A DNA stretch of 64,000 bases. Origin: Aplidium turbinatum. Taxonomy: Eukaryota > Chordata > Ascidiacea > Aplousobranchia > Polyclinidae. The position numbers and the translations under genes are program-made. The stretch is from positions 10,627,823 through 10,691,822 of the forward strand of contig OU964935.1 of the NCBI GenBank assembly GCA_918807975.1, read 5' to 3'. Below are positions 1 to 13,600 of this stretch, piece after piece; within the stretch, counting starts at the first letter, position 1, and every line of letters begins with the position of its first letter. The notes below the pieces were generated by a model. It worked only from the letters and a program-made list of their open reading frames with translations. It did not search any database and was not told the DNA's origin.

Positions 1-269
1 ACAAACTTAGCAAGCATCGCTGATGGTGCTTGCTACGTTGAGGTATCAACTTCTTCGAAGAATATTGCAACTTTGAAACTGTGATGAAGTATATTTCAAA
101 TTGCAACACAAGTAGCTTTTTGAATCCACACTAAATTGAGTCAACCCATCAAGCACTTCGTTCCTTGTGTAGTTTTGTTCTGCCTTTTGGCCGTATGCGT
201 GTGATTGGATGTTTGAAAGTGACTTTGTTTCATGAAAACTGTTGATTGTTTTTCTTTATATTGTTTCAG

Positions 270-1612
270 GCGTCGTTGCCAACGAGTGGAGACAATTGTA
301 AGGATTGCGCAACTTTCATAACCGACTTGCAGGGCGTCGCCAAGAACAACAAGTCTATCATTGTGAGACGCTACGTTGAGTATTTCCAAATAATTTGTTT
401 CACCTTCCCAGTTTAGACTATAGCCAATTTCCGCCACTGTATTTTATCCGTGACCTGTAGATATAGCTTTTACGTTTCACAAATATGTTGCCTGCTTCAT
501 CTATGAGCCAACCTCACACAAATTTCATGTAATTTTTTATTTTTAGGACGATATCACTGACTTGGCAAAGCAACAATGCTACCAGCTTGGACCGGATCTA
601 TCCGGATTGGTGGGTTATGTTTTGATTTCATAAATAATTCTTTACATTTTACTCCAACCTTTTGTATTAATTTTGTATATTTGAAAAAATGCGTTACCCG
701 AAAAGCATTCATGGTGTTTTGATAGCACGTGTATTGCAAGCGCGTTCCCCTGTGTTTGCCTTCTGAGTGACATACCGGTAGTTATCGCAGGCCGTCAACA
801 TTTGACCGGCTACAAAATATTAACTTATTACTATTTCGGTAATCATTCTCAATCAGACCATATCTGTCCTTCTTGGTACCAATGCTATTTAATATTTATC
901 GGAAATGCTTCTATGTCTAGTGATAATGCCACGGCATGCTTGGAAAGAGTGGCCTTGCGATTATCCATGAATGTCCAAGCTGCTAAGGGCCACCTGACAC
1001 AACTGCGTTTACTTGTTTTGCTAGTAAAGTAATCCTTCGGATTACCAGCGTCGTAATTGACTGAGCTGCAAACTAACCAGCAACTCAGTTTTAACATGTA
1101 GCCTATGTTGCTTTTAGATGACAGTTTGCACAGTGTTATTATTTTTGTTTAAATAACAATTAAAAATTAAAAAAAAAAATTGTCTTTAACTCAAGCTTTT
1201 ATATTAAACTTATTCTGCTCTTGTAGTTTATTAACTTGATCATGTTGGATAACCATCACCATTTTTATATTTTCAAGTGCTCGAAAGCTATAGATCAAGT
1301 GATACCTGTCATCGTAGATGCGATTTCAAGCAATGTACGTATCAACTTCATGTTAAAATAAATAAAAAATGTTTCGTAATTAACTGAAGTATTTTGCTGC
1401 AAACAGTGGAATTATGTTAAATCTGATTTATATTTCAAGTTTCTGTGGTGAAAAACTAAAATGTTGCAGTATAAAAAACTCGTGTATGATACAATCAAGA
1501 TTGAAGATGGTCGTCTGTGATAAAACAGTTTACATGTTTATTTGAAACTAATGAATTTCAGGATGTTGGCACAATTTGTTCTACAATCATGATGTGCCAG
1601 TCTCCAACAGGG
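270..1612 (+). other. SapB module A1 (four exons)
   Basis: Exons 270-362, 547-609, 1278-1334 and 1562-1612 encode 88 residues beginning ASLPTSGDNCKDCATF and ending ICSTIMMCQSPTG. All six saposin cysteines are present. The four-exon layout differs from the two-exon modules downstream. It is the paralogue of module A3. Confidence 0.9.
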
Positions 1613-4600
1613 GTGAGTAGCCCATAATTGGCTGAACATATTCTTTTCTATTAACATCGCTTTAGTTGCGTGAAATCCGTTGAGTGTTATAAATTTGCCA
1701 ATGACGTGTATGGATTTGAGTAGCCCAATGCACAGACTTTATTTTTCACTATAAAAGGTTGATTTCATTTGGTCGACAGATGCGCAACACCTCACATGTA
1801 ACATTAAATTTCTGTAATCAAACGCACATAGAGAGAGTATAAAATTTCTTTAATTCTAAACTCCTTATTATTCTGGAGTTGTCGATACTGTCTAAGGTTA
1901 AAAACAGCATATGACTTTTGAGTTATTTTTGTCCCGATTCCATGCTTGATACAGTTGTGGGCATATACAGAAAACCCACAAACTTCGTATATCTATATTC
2001 TCTGTCCACCTACACCTTGCATAATGCCTGAGTAGTGATTTGCCGTTGTTTTTATATTGTATGTTCTACGTTTTTTAACGCTAATACCTTCTTCTTGCCA
2101 ATGATTCGTTAGAGGTTGGAATGCTGCTGGAGTCTAGCTGACGATCTACCCACCGTTCTGCAATATGACGTCACCTTATCACTGCGTGATGTTGTTTATG
2201 TCATCACCAGAATCACAGTTTCATCGGTCATTGTAATTTTTTAATACAGTGATTGTCATCAAAGGATGTCAACTATAGAAAGTAGATTTTCCTCAATGTA
2301 AAAATTTCCTCAATGTAAACCTCAATGTAAAAAGCTTGAATTTATTAAGATTGAGTGGTCTGGGAGGTTTTCTGTGTAATAACCTACATGTTTTTATTGA
2401 TACGTATTTCGTTAAAATTTTGAACATTTTCTTCTTTTACTACCAGACGTTACATAATTTTCTAAGCATAACCAAACTAGATGTGATTTTTTCAAAACTG
2501 CACTATCTTTTGATAGCATGCACTACACTGAGTAGCTAGCTATATAGTAACAAACATTGTGTGACAGCCAACAACTGGCGGTGATCTCTGCAATGATTGT
2601 GTAGCTTTCACTGAAGACTGGCAGAGCATCATCACCAACAACAAGTCCATCATTGTAAGATAATATCATGGCTACCTTGAGATACGGTCTGATTTGTCAC
2701 ATTTTGCAGAAATTTCCAGATTTGTCAACTTTGGGCGACTGTTTAAATTAATTTTTCTAAAACCTTTATTTTTACGCCTTTTTTGCTGTTTTTTTTTCCA
2801 GATGACACAATGGGTTTCAACATCATCAGATGTTGAAAAACAATGACAATTTAATTTTGAAGATTTTAGTCAGACTGTTACTTTTTCAATAACAGTTTGA
2901 TTGAGCGTTTTTCAACTTACTTTTTCTTATTTGCTACTGCTTCCCCAAGGCAACAAAAAGCTTTTATATCACAAAGAGACAGCAAAAAGTAAAAAATTCA
3001 GAAAATGTCATTAAATCGGTAATTAAAATCTGCAAAATGTGACAAATCAGGCCGCATCTCCAGGTGGTTATGGATAATATATTTTAAGATATACGTTATA
3101 TTGCCTACCTCATTCTTTTTTGCATTGTAAGATAGGTTGAAATTCATTGATCTGATTAAGAAGTAAGAACATGTCGCTTTCTATCAGCAAGAGACCTTGG
3201 TTAATGTAAACGATGCTTTATACTGAAACCTGTTGCTTAGGGTGCGTGTATGTCGACTTATTACAGATACTGATAGTTGTAAAATGGCGCACAAAGCTGT
3301 AACTTGTCTGGTGGGATTTTATCCTCATTCTGGATTGTAGGTGATTACGGTAATTATTACTTTTCCACCAGAATAAACAGAAGGTACAAGAGCTGGTTAA
3401 TGATTTCAAATCGGTACCAACTAAATAAAGGCTAAGAACCACTGGCTTTTAAAACAAGAATCATCTCGGTAACTTGATTGCAGTTTGCCTTCATCGCGTT
3501 ACCCACTGTTTTGCTTTCAGGATCAACTGAACTCTATGATCGCTCAGGAGTGCAGTCTATTGGGATCGACTTATGAGAAACTGGTATGTCGTTGTCGCTA
3601 TTTGACATTTGTTTTATGAATCTTGATCGGTATGACAATAAAATGCAGCTGGTTTCACCATTGAAATAGAAGAGATTTTTTTCATTAAGAAACGAATTTG
3701 CAAAGCAATATTAAGAAAATAGTTGCTTTATGCCATCGTAATGTTTGACTTGATTGTGTAGAAAGGCGATTGAATTGTGGAATAACCTTACTTTTGTTTA
3801 GTGTACGACATTGGTAAAAGACTTACTTCCTCAAATCTGGGATCTAATATCAGAAAACGTGAGTTTGGATTTTGAAAATACCTCGATGCAAATTGTCATG
3901 AAATTTTTTATTGATTATTACGTTGTCGACTGCTAAATTATTTCAATGCCATTTCTTATAAAGATTTTAGTAACATCACACTTTCTAGTTTTTGAATGTT
4001 GGTAATTTTTCCGTTGTTCAACATCGGTTACATGCTGCAACGATGTAAATGTATTTGTTTCTTTTTATCACAATTTTGTCCGTTTTCAGGCATTAAATTT
4101 GTCATGCGGCATAAACGTTTTGCAAAATTGGTAGACAGTTAGTGTCAGTTAAGTTCAGTTTTAAAGCGTCTGCAGATGTTGAATCAATGTAAAGAATGGT
4201 TAGTTTGCTGTTTGGGTTGGTGTTTGATTTCATTACCAACTGATGAAGTCCCATTGACAGGATGCAAACACGATATGTTCCACCTTGTACATGTGCGACG
4301 GTGCTCAATCAAGCGAGACGTCCCCTGTCGTTGAATCAGACCAAAGGGATCTTCCACAACCTGAAATTGTAAGTTTGGTGAAGATCCAAGATGTAACGTT
4401 TAAATTTCTTTCAAGACGAAACAAGAAATAACGATTTCGAAATGCCAAAAGTCCAATCAACAACGGCAGCAATATCAATTGTATTTTGGTGCGTTCTGCT
4501 TATCACCTGGTCAATTGGTGACATCATCTGATCTACACTCAAAAGGACGCTGGTTCGACATCCACCAAACGCGTTTATTTGCAAGCTACCGTTGTTCAAC

Positions 4601-7600
4601 ATTATCCTAGCAAGATTCTTGTGGTATCTTTGAAGGTTGACCCAAACATGGTTTTCTTCATCCCTGTCTACCTGATATAATTTTTTTACCACATGCATAA
4701 ATGTTGGTCTCATTGAAATCCACTAATGTATGTTATTAACAAATAGCACAGTTGAGGTAGCAACTTCTTCGATGAATATTGCTACTTTGAAACTGTGATG
4801 AAGTATATTTCAAATTGCAACACAAGTAGCTTTTTAAATCCACACTAAATTGAGTCAACCCGTCAAGCCTGGTCGCGAAATTTTTTTTCCACGAACTTTT
4901 TGTCTCATTTGCATAATTCTGTAAGTGTAGCCATTTCTGGTTTCCGCGAGACGCGCGTGACTGTTTTTACCGATTCATTTTTTCGCGCGGTTTTCAAAGT
5001 CAGCAGCCAATTTTCGCTCTCCAGGTCCAAATCTAACTATTGAACTTGAAAAATAATTAGCCTGGAGACACATTTAGTCTAGTCAAGTTAAAAAAAGTTG
5101 AGAAAAGAAATTGATTCTGGTCAGTTTAGAAGTAAGATTTTCCGAATTGATTACGAATTATCCCTAACCCTACTTTTATTGTAAAGCTTTTGTGCTCCAC
5201 AAAAATTAATTTAAAGAAAAAAAAATTTGACTTCAATTGGCGTCGAACCGTTGTCCTCACGAACATTAGGCACAAGATGGAATCACTGAACCAAACACGC
5301 CAACGAAAAAGTTGCATTCACACTGTATTTATACAAACTCTATTTTCCCCACAAACAAAAAGTTTGTGGGAAAAAATTCGCAGCCCGGTCTTCCTTGTGT
5401 AGTTTTGTTCTGCCTTTTGGCCATATGCGAGTGATGGGTGTTTGAAAGCGACTTTGTTTCGTGAAAACTGTTGATTGTTTTTCTTTATATTGTTTCAGGC
5501 GTCGTTGCCAACGAGTGGAGACAATTGTAAGGATTGTGCAACTTTCATAACCGACTTGCAAGGCGTCGCCAAGAACAACAAGTCTATCATTGTGAGACGC
5601 TGCATTGAGTATTTCCAAATGTTTTGTTTCACCTTCCTAGTTTAGACTATAGCCTAATAGCCGTTTTTAGACTATTTTAGACCTTTTTTATTTATTTTTA
5701 GGACGATATCACTGACTTGGTGAAGCAACAATGCTACCAGCTTGGACCGGATCTATCCGGATTGGTGGGTTGTGTTTTGATTTCACGAATCAACCTTTTC
5801 AAGTTTTGTGTACCTTTACACATCCTATTTTTTTTTTAAATTGTGTTTAATTGAAGGCGATTTTCAACGTTGCGATTTCAATCACTGATTTTTATTGTTG
5901 AAAAAGGTTTCATTTGATTTCAAATTTTATCAAAACGATGTCAAATAATATTTGCAACAAACCTCTGGCTTAATGACTGCACAGAACAGGCAAAAGTGAA
6001 TTGTTGTTTATGAGCACTGTTAGCAAGGTGATTGTCTTAAATTTTATATTTCAGTGTTCCAAAGCTGTGGATGAAGTCGTGCCTGCCATTGTAGATACCA
6101 TTTCAAACAATGTAAGTTATTGCTGTTGCAATATTTGAGCTTTCTTTGTGGTGTCTGGTTTTTTATCTGATTGTTAAAAAAGTTCCTTTGTATCGCAGGG
6201 AAAACAGTGATAGTTATTGACAGTATTTTAAACATAAAAATCAGCCTTTTTGCAGTGAATTAACGTCTGCAGACGTTAAACAGATTCTTTCGTTGGGGGT
6301 GGTTAGCGTCTAAAGAACTTTTTTATGTCGTAATGACTGTCAGCGTTGTGTTGACAAAGTATCTAGAATATACAATCTCGGCTCCCAAAAATGTCCACTC
6401 ATACGTCGTTACAATGTCAAAAGACGTTGACACAATGCAACAACGACAACATTTGCTGGCTGTAATTTTGCAGAAGCTGATGTACTGTAAACGACGCAGT
6501 GCAAACTGCGAGTAGAATATCTTGTACTTCAGTGTTGGAACAGATTAACGTTGATAGCGAAAACAGATATCTTTTCTTTTACATTTTATTCTCATAAATC
6601 AAATTTGTTTTTTAGGATGTAGGAACGATTTGTTCGACTATCATGATGTGCCAGGGCCCACCAGTAGGAGTGAGTACATTTTTATGATTCATGTCATTTG
6701 ATTCGGTATTTTTTTCATTCTTTCTACTTTTATCTACCTCCACTACCGAAAACATGTGAAGCAACATTGCGGCAGGTTGGTGTACCGATAAAATTATATT
6801 GGGCTGTCATACAAGGAAAAAATTGTATGACTGACTACGAAAAAGAGGTTTAACTATACACAGTCATTGAACTTATACGACCAGCTATGCCAACAACGGC
6901 TAGCAGAAAATGCAGTAAATCACATGCACTACAGTTAGAAGATAGATTTTGCATCGCCTTCCCCATCAGTTGAACGTGCCCTGTTATTTCTGTTAACGTT
7001 TAGCTAAGGTATTATGAATTTAAAATTATCTCGCAGCCAACAACAGGCGGCGATCTGTGCAACGATTGTGTAGCTTTCACTGAAGACTGGCAGAGCATCA
7101 TCACCAACAACAAGTCCATCATTGTAAGATAAGTTGAAATTCATTGATCTGATCAAAATATAGAATCATAGACTCACATTTTTTTCTTCTAACTTTGCTG
7201 ATTAATATTTCCAGTCTTGCGTGATCCATATTGTGCTGAGTAATGCAACGTGCTACGTTTTTTTCCTAACAGGATCAACTGAACTCTATGATCGCTCAGG
7301 AGTGCAGTCTATTGGGATCCACTTATGAGAAACTGGTACAGTTTTTATTTAGACAACCCAATCCTCTGACTTGCATTATTTGCATACGCCATGCATCCGT
7401 TGTCATTTTCAATGTTAATACGTATAATTTGCACAACATAATGACAAATGTTGCCGCCTTTCAGGTTTTTAAGTATATGGTTTGTTAGCTGCGTTAAATC
7501 AGTTTAACAGAGTGTTTTCGTGCAATCTGTTTCTTCAACAGATTTATTAACCACGCTTGATCAGCTGTGACCTTTAGGAACTCCCTATATTTTGTTTTGT

Positions 7601-10600
7601 TATTTTGTCCTTATTAGTACTTCCAGCATGCTTTTTATTTTTGCAAATTGCTATATAGTGCAATAATAATGCTAGCTAATATAAACATGTAAGATTCTTT
7701 ATTTTTTCAGTGCACCACTGTCGTGAAGGACTTTCTCCCTCAAATTTGGGATCTCATATCAGAGAATGTAAGTGTTTCCGCTTGCAAAATTAAACCCTCT
7801 GCGATTAAGTCGGCCACACTACACTTCTATGTCTACACATGACTTTATATTACATTAATCTTACTAAAATTTACTAAGAATTAACGTCAGTGGTTCGCAA
7901 CGTTTTGTGGTCCCGATTTCTTTTTATAGAATTATATGCCTTCAGACCTCTCAACTTTTAAGAGCGGTCCAAAAGTGACAAAATTTGTTGGTATATGTAG
8001 GATGCGAATACGATATGCTCCACGATGTACATGTGCGACGGTGTAGATGTCAACCACCCAGTTGTACCTGAGCAGACAGTAAGCAACTGATGTGTTACCC
8101 TATCATAAAGTAAAAAAATAGCATACTTTGTTAATGTAATGGTATCTTACTTCTTTATTTGAACCCTTCTTCACCACTCCAAGGGTCTAGGGGCTCTGTC
8201 TTTTGAGCTCCCCTATCTTAATAACGGTAGTATTTCAAATGATATTGTTCACGACAAACGCTTACGTGTATGCATCATTATTTGCTTTCTGGTTGCGTTG
8301 ATTGCTTTGTTCTTGTTACAGGATGACGATACGAGTTGTTCAGTTTGCCAAGTTGTCGTGCAAGAACTTGAAAACTTGATGGCGGAAAGCAGCACCCAGG
8401 TTAGCCATTCCAATTTTGCTATATAGTCACGTCCTTTTATTGTAATATCAATGGATGTTGTTTGTGCCTCCAAGACAGCAAATTAGCCATATTTTACATT
8501 GATTCAACGTCCGCAGACGTAATGTAAAATACGGCTGATTTTGTAGTTGGGTAGCGGTCACGTCCCAGGGAAGTGCGTCTGTGACTGGCAAAGTGCAATA
8601 TTTTATCAACTTTCAAAGCACAATGAACAAGCGGATATGAACCTTGCTTGATATCGTGCTATTAATATAGGCCTGGTTAGAACTCCAAACTTTGCAGCAA
8701 GTTCATTAAATTACGCAGCGACTGTTACACATCCGGTAGATACATGAAAAAGCGTCATATTTATGTTGAATTAACGTCCCACGACCCACATCCAACATAA
8801 TTCTGCTTTTTCTCCAGGCTGAAATCGACGCAGCTTTGGAGAAAGTATGCACCATCGTGCCAAAAGACATCAGAACTGAATGCATGGACTTAATTGAAAT
8901 GTACGGTCCGGACGTGATTGATCTGCTGATCAATGAAGTGAAGGCTCTCGACATTTGTGTGAAATTGGGTCTTTGTTCTTCCAAGGCGACGGTTGCCATT
9001 GAGGTTGAGTAAATTTGCTGGCATTGCGAAAATATTGTGATTGCTTTTTGATGACGTTTATATCAGCATCGCACATTTTGGACGAACCTGAAATAGATTT
9101 CGATTGTTTATGAGGTTGAAATGTGTTATAAACGAATCGAAAAGCAAATAAATGAAATAAAGATTGTTTTGTAAAGAAATAGCTTGTTAAATGCAAGTCT
9201 ACTTTTTTTTTTTTTTTTGAATACATGCGTTTTGTTTAAGCTGTTATTGCAAAATTGCAAGAAGGAGAAGGCAAACGATTAAACAACAATATAGTTATTT
9301 TGATGACACCATATATCAACATTAACGCCGTGAATAAAATTTACTCCAAATAAAAAGTACAGAGAACAGGTTTATTTTCCTCATCTTAGGTATTTTGATT
9401 TTGTCTTCCTTTTCTGAACTTGCCAAACTGGACGCAATATTTCAGCGCAGTTTAAAAATGACTTTTTTGCGGTACAATGGACAGTTGGACACATAGCAAA
9501 GTGCTGCATTAATAATAATTTTCAGAGCTCGACCACTTGCGACGTATGTGAAGCCGTGGCTAAGGAACTAGACAACCTGCTGGAGCAGAATAGCACTGAG
9601 GTGAGTTCAAGTTGAAGTGTGGTTAAAGCAACAGTAGCACTTTACACCGAATAGAAATACTGGTAGTAGTAAAATACGCGGTTTATTTCAGTTTTTACAA
9701 TTTGTAACTTCTATTTTATGTCTTTCTTGTTTTGAGCCTTTGGGCTGTAGATTACACTGAAAAGCTGTTGGAAAGCAGAGTCTTTGGTTTCATCATCCAA
9801 GCAGCGTAGAACTTTTGCTCCATTTGGTGCAATATGCTCATGGATAGTTTTGATTCACAGGTATTATGTTAATAAATTATTTCACTTATTTAAACTTTTT
9901 CTTCAGGAGGAAATCATTGCCGCCGTAAAGCAAGTCTGCTCCATCCTCCCAAGCAGCATCCGAGGAGAATGTAATGATCTGATCGACCAGTATGGTAAAA
10001 TGATCATTCAACAACTTCTGCAGAAAGTCTCTCCTGACAAAATTTGTTCCGCTATTGGTCTCTGCTCGTCTTATTCCCTTCCCATCGAAGTAAGTATTCC
10101 AGCTTCTATTTCTGATTCCTTTGTTTATCTCAACGTTCAAAAAGAAATCAATAAAGTTAAAGTTAGACGAATGACGATACGTGCTGAGTTTTCACTCTCG
10201 GCTTTTCGAAATCATTCATGTTCTCGCTTAGACAGATCTTTGCTGCCAACCACTATCCCAAGCAGCAAAGTCCGTCATTTTACATTGATTCAACGTTTGC
10301 AGACGCAGACGTTGAATCAATGTAAAAATGATGGATTTTGCTGCCTGGGATAGTGCTAACTTTATTGTCATTATTAGAACATTTGTTTTTCTTTCGTCTG
10401 CAGAGTTCAACTACGTGTGATTTATGCGAAGCTGTTGCTGAAGAACTGGACAATCTATTGGATAGTGACAGTACGGAGGTGAAATTTGCTTGAACACTGT
10501 ATAGGCTATTGAGTGTTCTGTTGAAGATGGCCATTTTTAGTTTAGTTTTGAAATATGTTAAAGTGCTGTTTCGCTTCGTGATTTTATCTGCTTGTGCTCA

Positions 10601-13600
10601 ACCAACTTACCATTGTACAAAACTTGTATTAAGTATTTGGTTTGTTGTTGAAGATGATGATGGCTAGTGTCTTCCACGATGTACTGCATACAGAGCCGAA
10701 TCTGTTATAAATATATGTACGTTCCGCATGTTTTATTGCCATGAAAGCAAAGCCTCATATAAAGCTTCTCTGGCATAAAGGAGCTTACCCGGCTATCAAG
10801 TTTGACATCAGAAGTGGAGCAATTCTGTCTGACTGTGAAGTTTGCCTGGAAACTTTGTATCGCGTTATTTTCAATACGATGGTGACTTACTGACAATTAA
10901 AGGGGTATGGGGATTGGTAAAATCGTTAAGGTCCCGATCGAACGAAAATGGACGACGCCATACTCGAGTTTCACCCTTGTATGAGATCATCAGTGGTGAA
11001 TATCCGTGTATCTTGAGCGGGATATGCAGCAATGGGGAAAACATACTTCCAACCAATATATTTATTGAGTTTAACTAATGCTTTCAATCATTATACTCAG
11101 AAAGAAATCATTAGTGCTGTTGAGAAGGTCTGTGGTTTTCTTCCAAGCGGTATACAACAGGAATGCACAGACTTAATGGATCAGTATGGTCCAGCCATCA
11201 TTGAACTGTTGGTCAAAGCTGTAACTCCTGATCAACTCTGCTCCGCGATCAAACTATGTTCCACACATCAAGATTTCATACGCGTATGTATGATTGTTTG
11301 TTACTGTTCTGTGTTTGAGATCGTGAACACCATGCTAAGAAACATCTCATCCTGATGTGACTGCTTACACTAATTAATATTTTACCTTTACTTTTAACTA
11401 AAGTCGGTTAACGTGCGCACGGTGAAGCAAGTCTCCTGTGGCGGCCACCTATCCGCAGTAGAACCACTAAGTTTTTTGTTCAAGCGGTGTGCAAGTGTTA
11501 ACGATGTTGATCCACTGACCGCAAAATTTTCATTTTGCTTGAAACCAGTTTATCGCTTTTTGAGTTGGTGAGATGGAAAAAGGAAACGATTGTCACCGAA
11601 TGACATCCTAATTTGTGGTGACATTGACGAGCATCACAGACAACAAAATTCGTCATTTTTACATTGATTCAACGTCTGCAGACGTTAAAATGACGGATTT
11701 TGCTGTCTTGGATCACTGAACGGCAAAATAGCAATCGTATTGTGACGAATACTTTTCTGACAATTATTTTTATGGACACGAGATATAAAGTGGTCGCATC
11801 TTATCAACCGGTTGTCGTAAACAGATAATTTTGTTTTTCATTACAGAGCTCGACCACTTGCGACGTATGTGAAGCCGTGGCTAAGGAGCTGGACAACCTG
11901 CTGGAGCAGGATAGCACTGAGGTGAGTTCAAGTTGAATTGTGATCAAACAGAGAAATAACACCTTTCATTCAATAGAGATTCTGTTGGTAGAAAACACTT
12001 TGCTTGCTTCTGTCGAGTACGATTTATAGTGACATACTTAGTGTTCAAAAGTAGTTTTATAGGCTTGAAAAGGGCTGTATGACTAGCCGAAAACGTTAGC
12101 TTATTGTTTCTGTTGTTTTTTGTTTTTATAATGTTAAATGTAGTGTTGTTGCTGGGTTATGTCTGTTTATGGTTTAAAAAGTTGTTTTAGTTTGTAAGTT
12201 TCACGTTCATAAGTGATTTTACTTTAACTTTTTCTTCAGGAGGAGATCGTTGCCGCCGTTAAGCAAGTCTGCTCCATCCTCCCAAGCAGCATCCGAGGAG
12301 AATGTAATGACCTGATCGATCAGTATGGTAAAATGATCATTCAACAACTTCTGCAGAAAGTCACTCCTGACAAAATTTGCTCCGCTATTGGTCTCTGCTC
12401 GTCTTATCGTGTAAGTAACTTTGCTCATTTAAATCGCTCTGCTTAATGAACTAAGGTAGATTTCCTTGACATAGCTCAGTCTCTTTGCCATTCCATGCAG
12501 ATGTTGACGAAGCGCCAGATGATATTTAAATATCTGTTTTAAAAACTTGTAAATTCTATGCATTTTTAAATAGTTATTAAATAGTTACTGGGACTAATGC
12601 TTTTCTTGTAATTATTTTTATGGACACGAGATATAAAGTGGTCGCATCTTATCTACCGGCTTCGTAAACAGATATTTTTGTTTTCCATTACAGAGCTCGA
12701 CCACTTGCGATATATGTGAAGCCGTGGCTAAGGAGCTGGACAACCTGCTGGAGCAGAATAGCACTGAGGTGAGTTCAAGTTGAATTGTGATCAAACAGAG
12801 AAACAACACTTTTCATTCAATAGAGATTCTGTTGGTAGAAAACACTTTACTTGCTTCAGTCGAGTACGATTTATAGTGACGTACTTTATGTTCAAAAGTA
12901 GTTTTAGTTTGTAAGTTTCACGTTCATAAGTGATTTTACTTTAACTTTTTCTTTAGGAGGAGATCGTTGCCGCCGTTAAGCAAGTCTGCTCCATCCTCCC
13001 AAGCAGCATCCGAGGAGAATGTAATGACCTGATCGACCAGTATGGTAAAATGATCATTCAACAACTTCTGCAGAAAGTCTCTCCTGACAAAATTTGCTCC
13101 GCTATTGGTCTCTGCTCGTCTTATCGTGTAAGTAACTTTGCTCATTTAAATCGCTCTGCTTAATGAACTAAGGTAGATTTCCTTGGCATAGCTCAGTCTC
13201 TTTGCCATTCCATGCAGACGTTGACGAAACGCCAGATGATATTTAAATATCTGTTTCAAAAACTTGTAAATTCTATGCAGCTTTTAATAATTATTATTGC
13301 TCTCCGGTAATTAACCCAAACAACAAAATCCGTCATTATTACATTGATTCAACGTCTGCAGACGTTAAAATGACGAATTTTGCTGTCGTGGATCACTGAA
13401 CGACGAAATAGCAATCGTATTGTGACGAATGGTTTTCTTGCAACTATTTTTATGGACACGATATATAAAGTGGCCGCATCCTATCAACCGGTTGTCGTAA
13501 AGTCGTAAACAGATAGTTTTGTTTTCCATTACAGAGCTCGACCACTTGCGATGTATGTGAAGCCGTGGCTAAGGAACTAGACAACCTGCTGGAGCAGGAT

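Larger units (their letters stand above)
2568..4368 (+). other. SapB module A2 (four exons)
   Basis: Exons 2568-2654, 3521-3583, 3802-3858 and 4261-4368 encode 105 residues starting PTTGGDLCNDCVAF. The last exon adds an acidic, proline-rich linker of about 20 residues after the final cysteine, probably a protease-accessible spacer (inference). It is the paralogue of module A4. Confidence 0.9.
36..8078 (+). repeat. Tandem duplication of a two-module genomic block
   Basis: The sequence from about 36 to 4740 recurs from about 4750 to 8.1 kb, including noncoding DNA. The block around 40-150 and its copy at 4750-4867 are nearly identical. The copies differ by insertions: an element at 2667-3072 in copy 1 and one at 4868-5388 in copy 2. 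Confidence 0.85.

Noticed and set aside
9784-10353. A 189-residue plus-strand frame taken as a single exon
   Set aside because: Only 9907-10089 is saposin coding and it is bounded by good splice sites. The rest is intron and a family P MITE read through.
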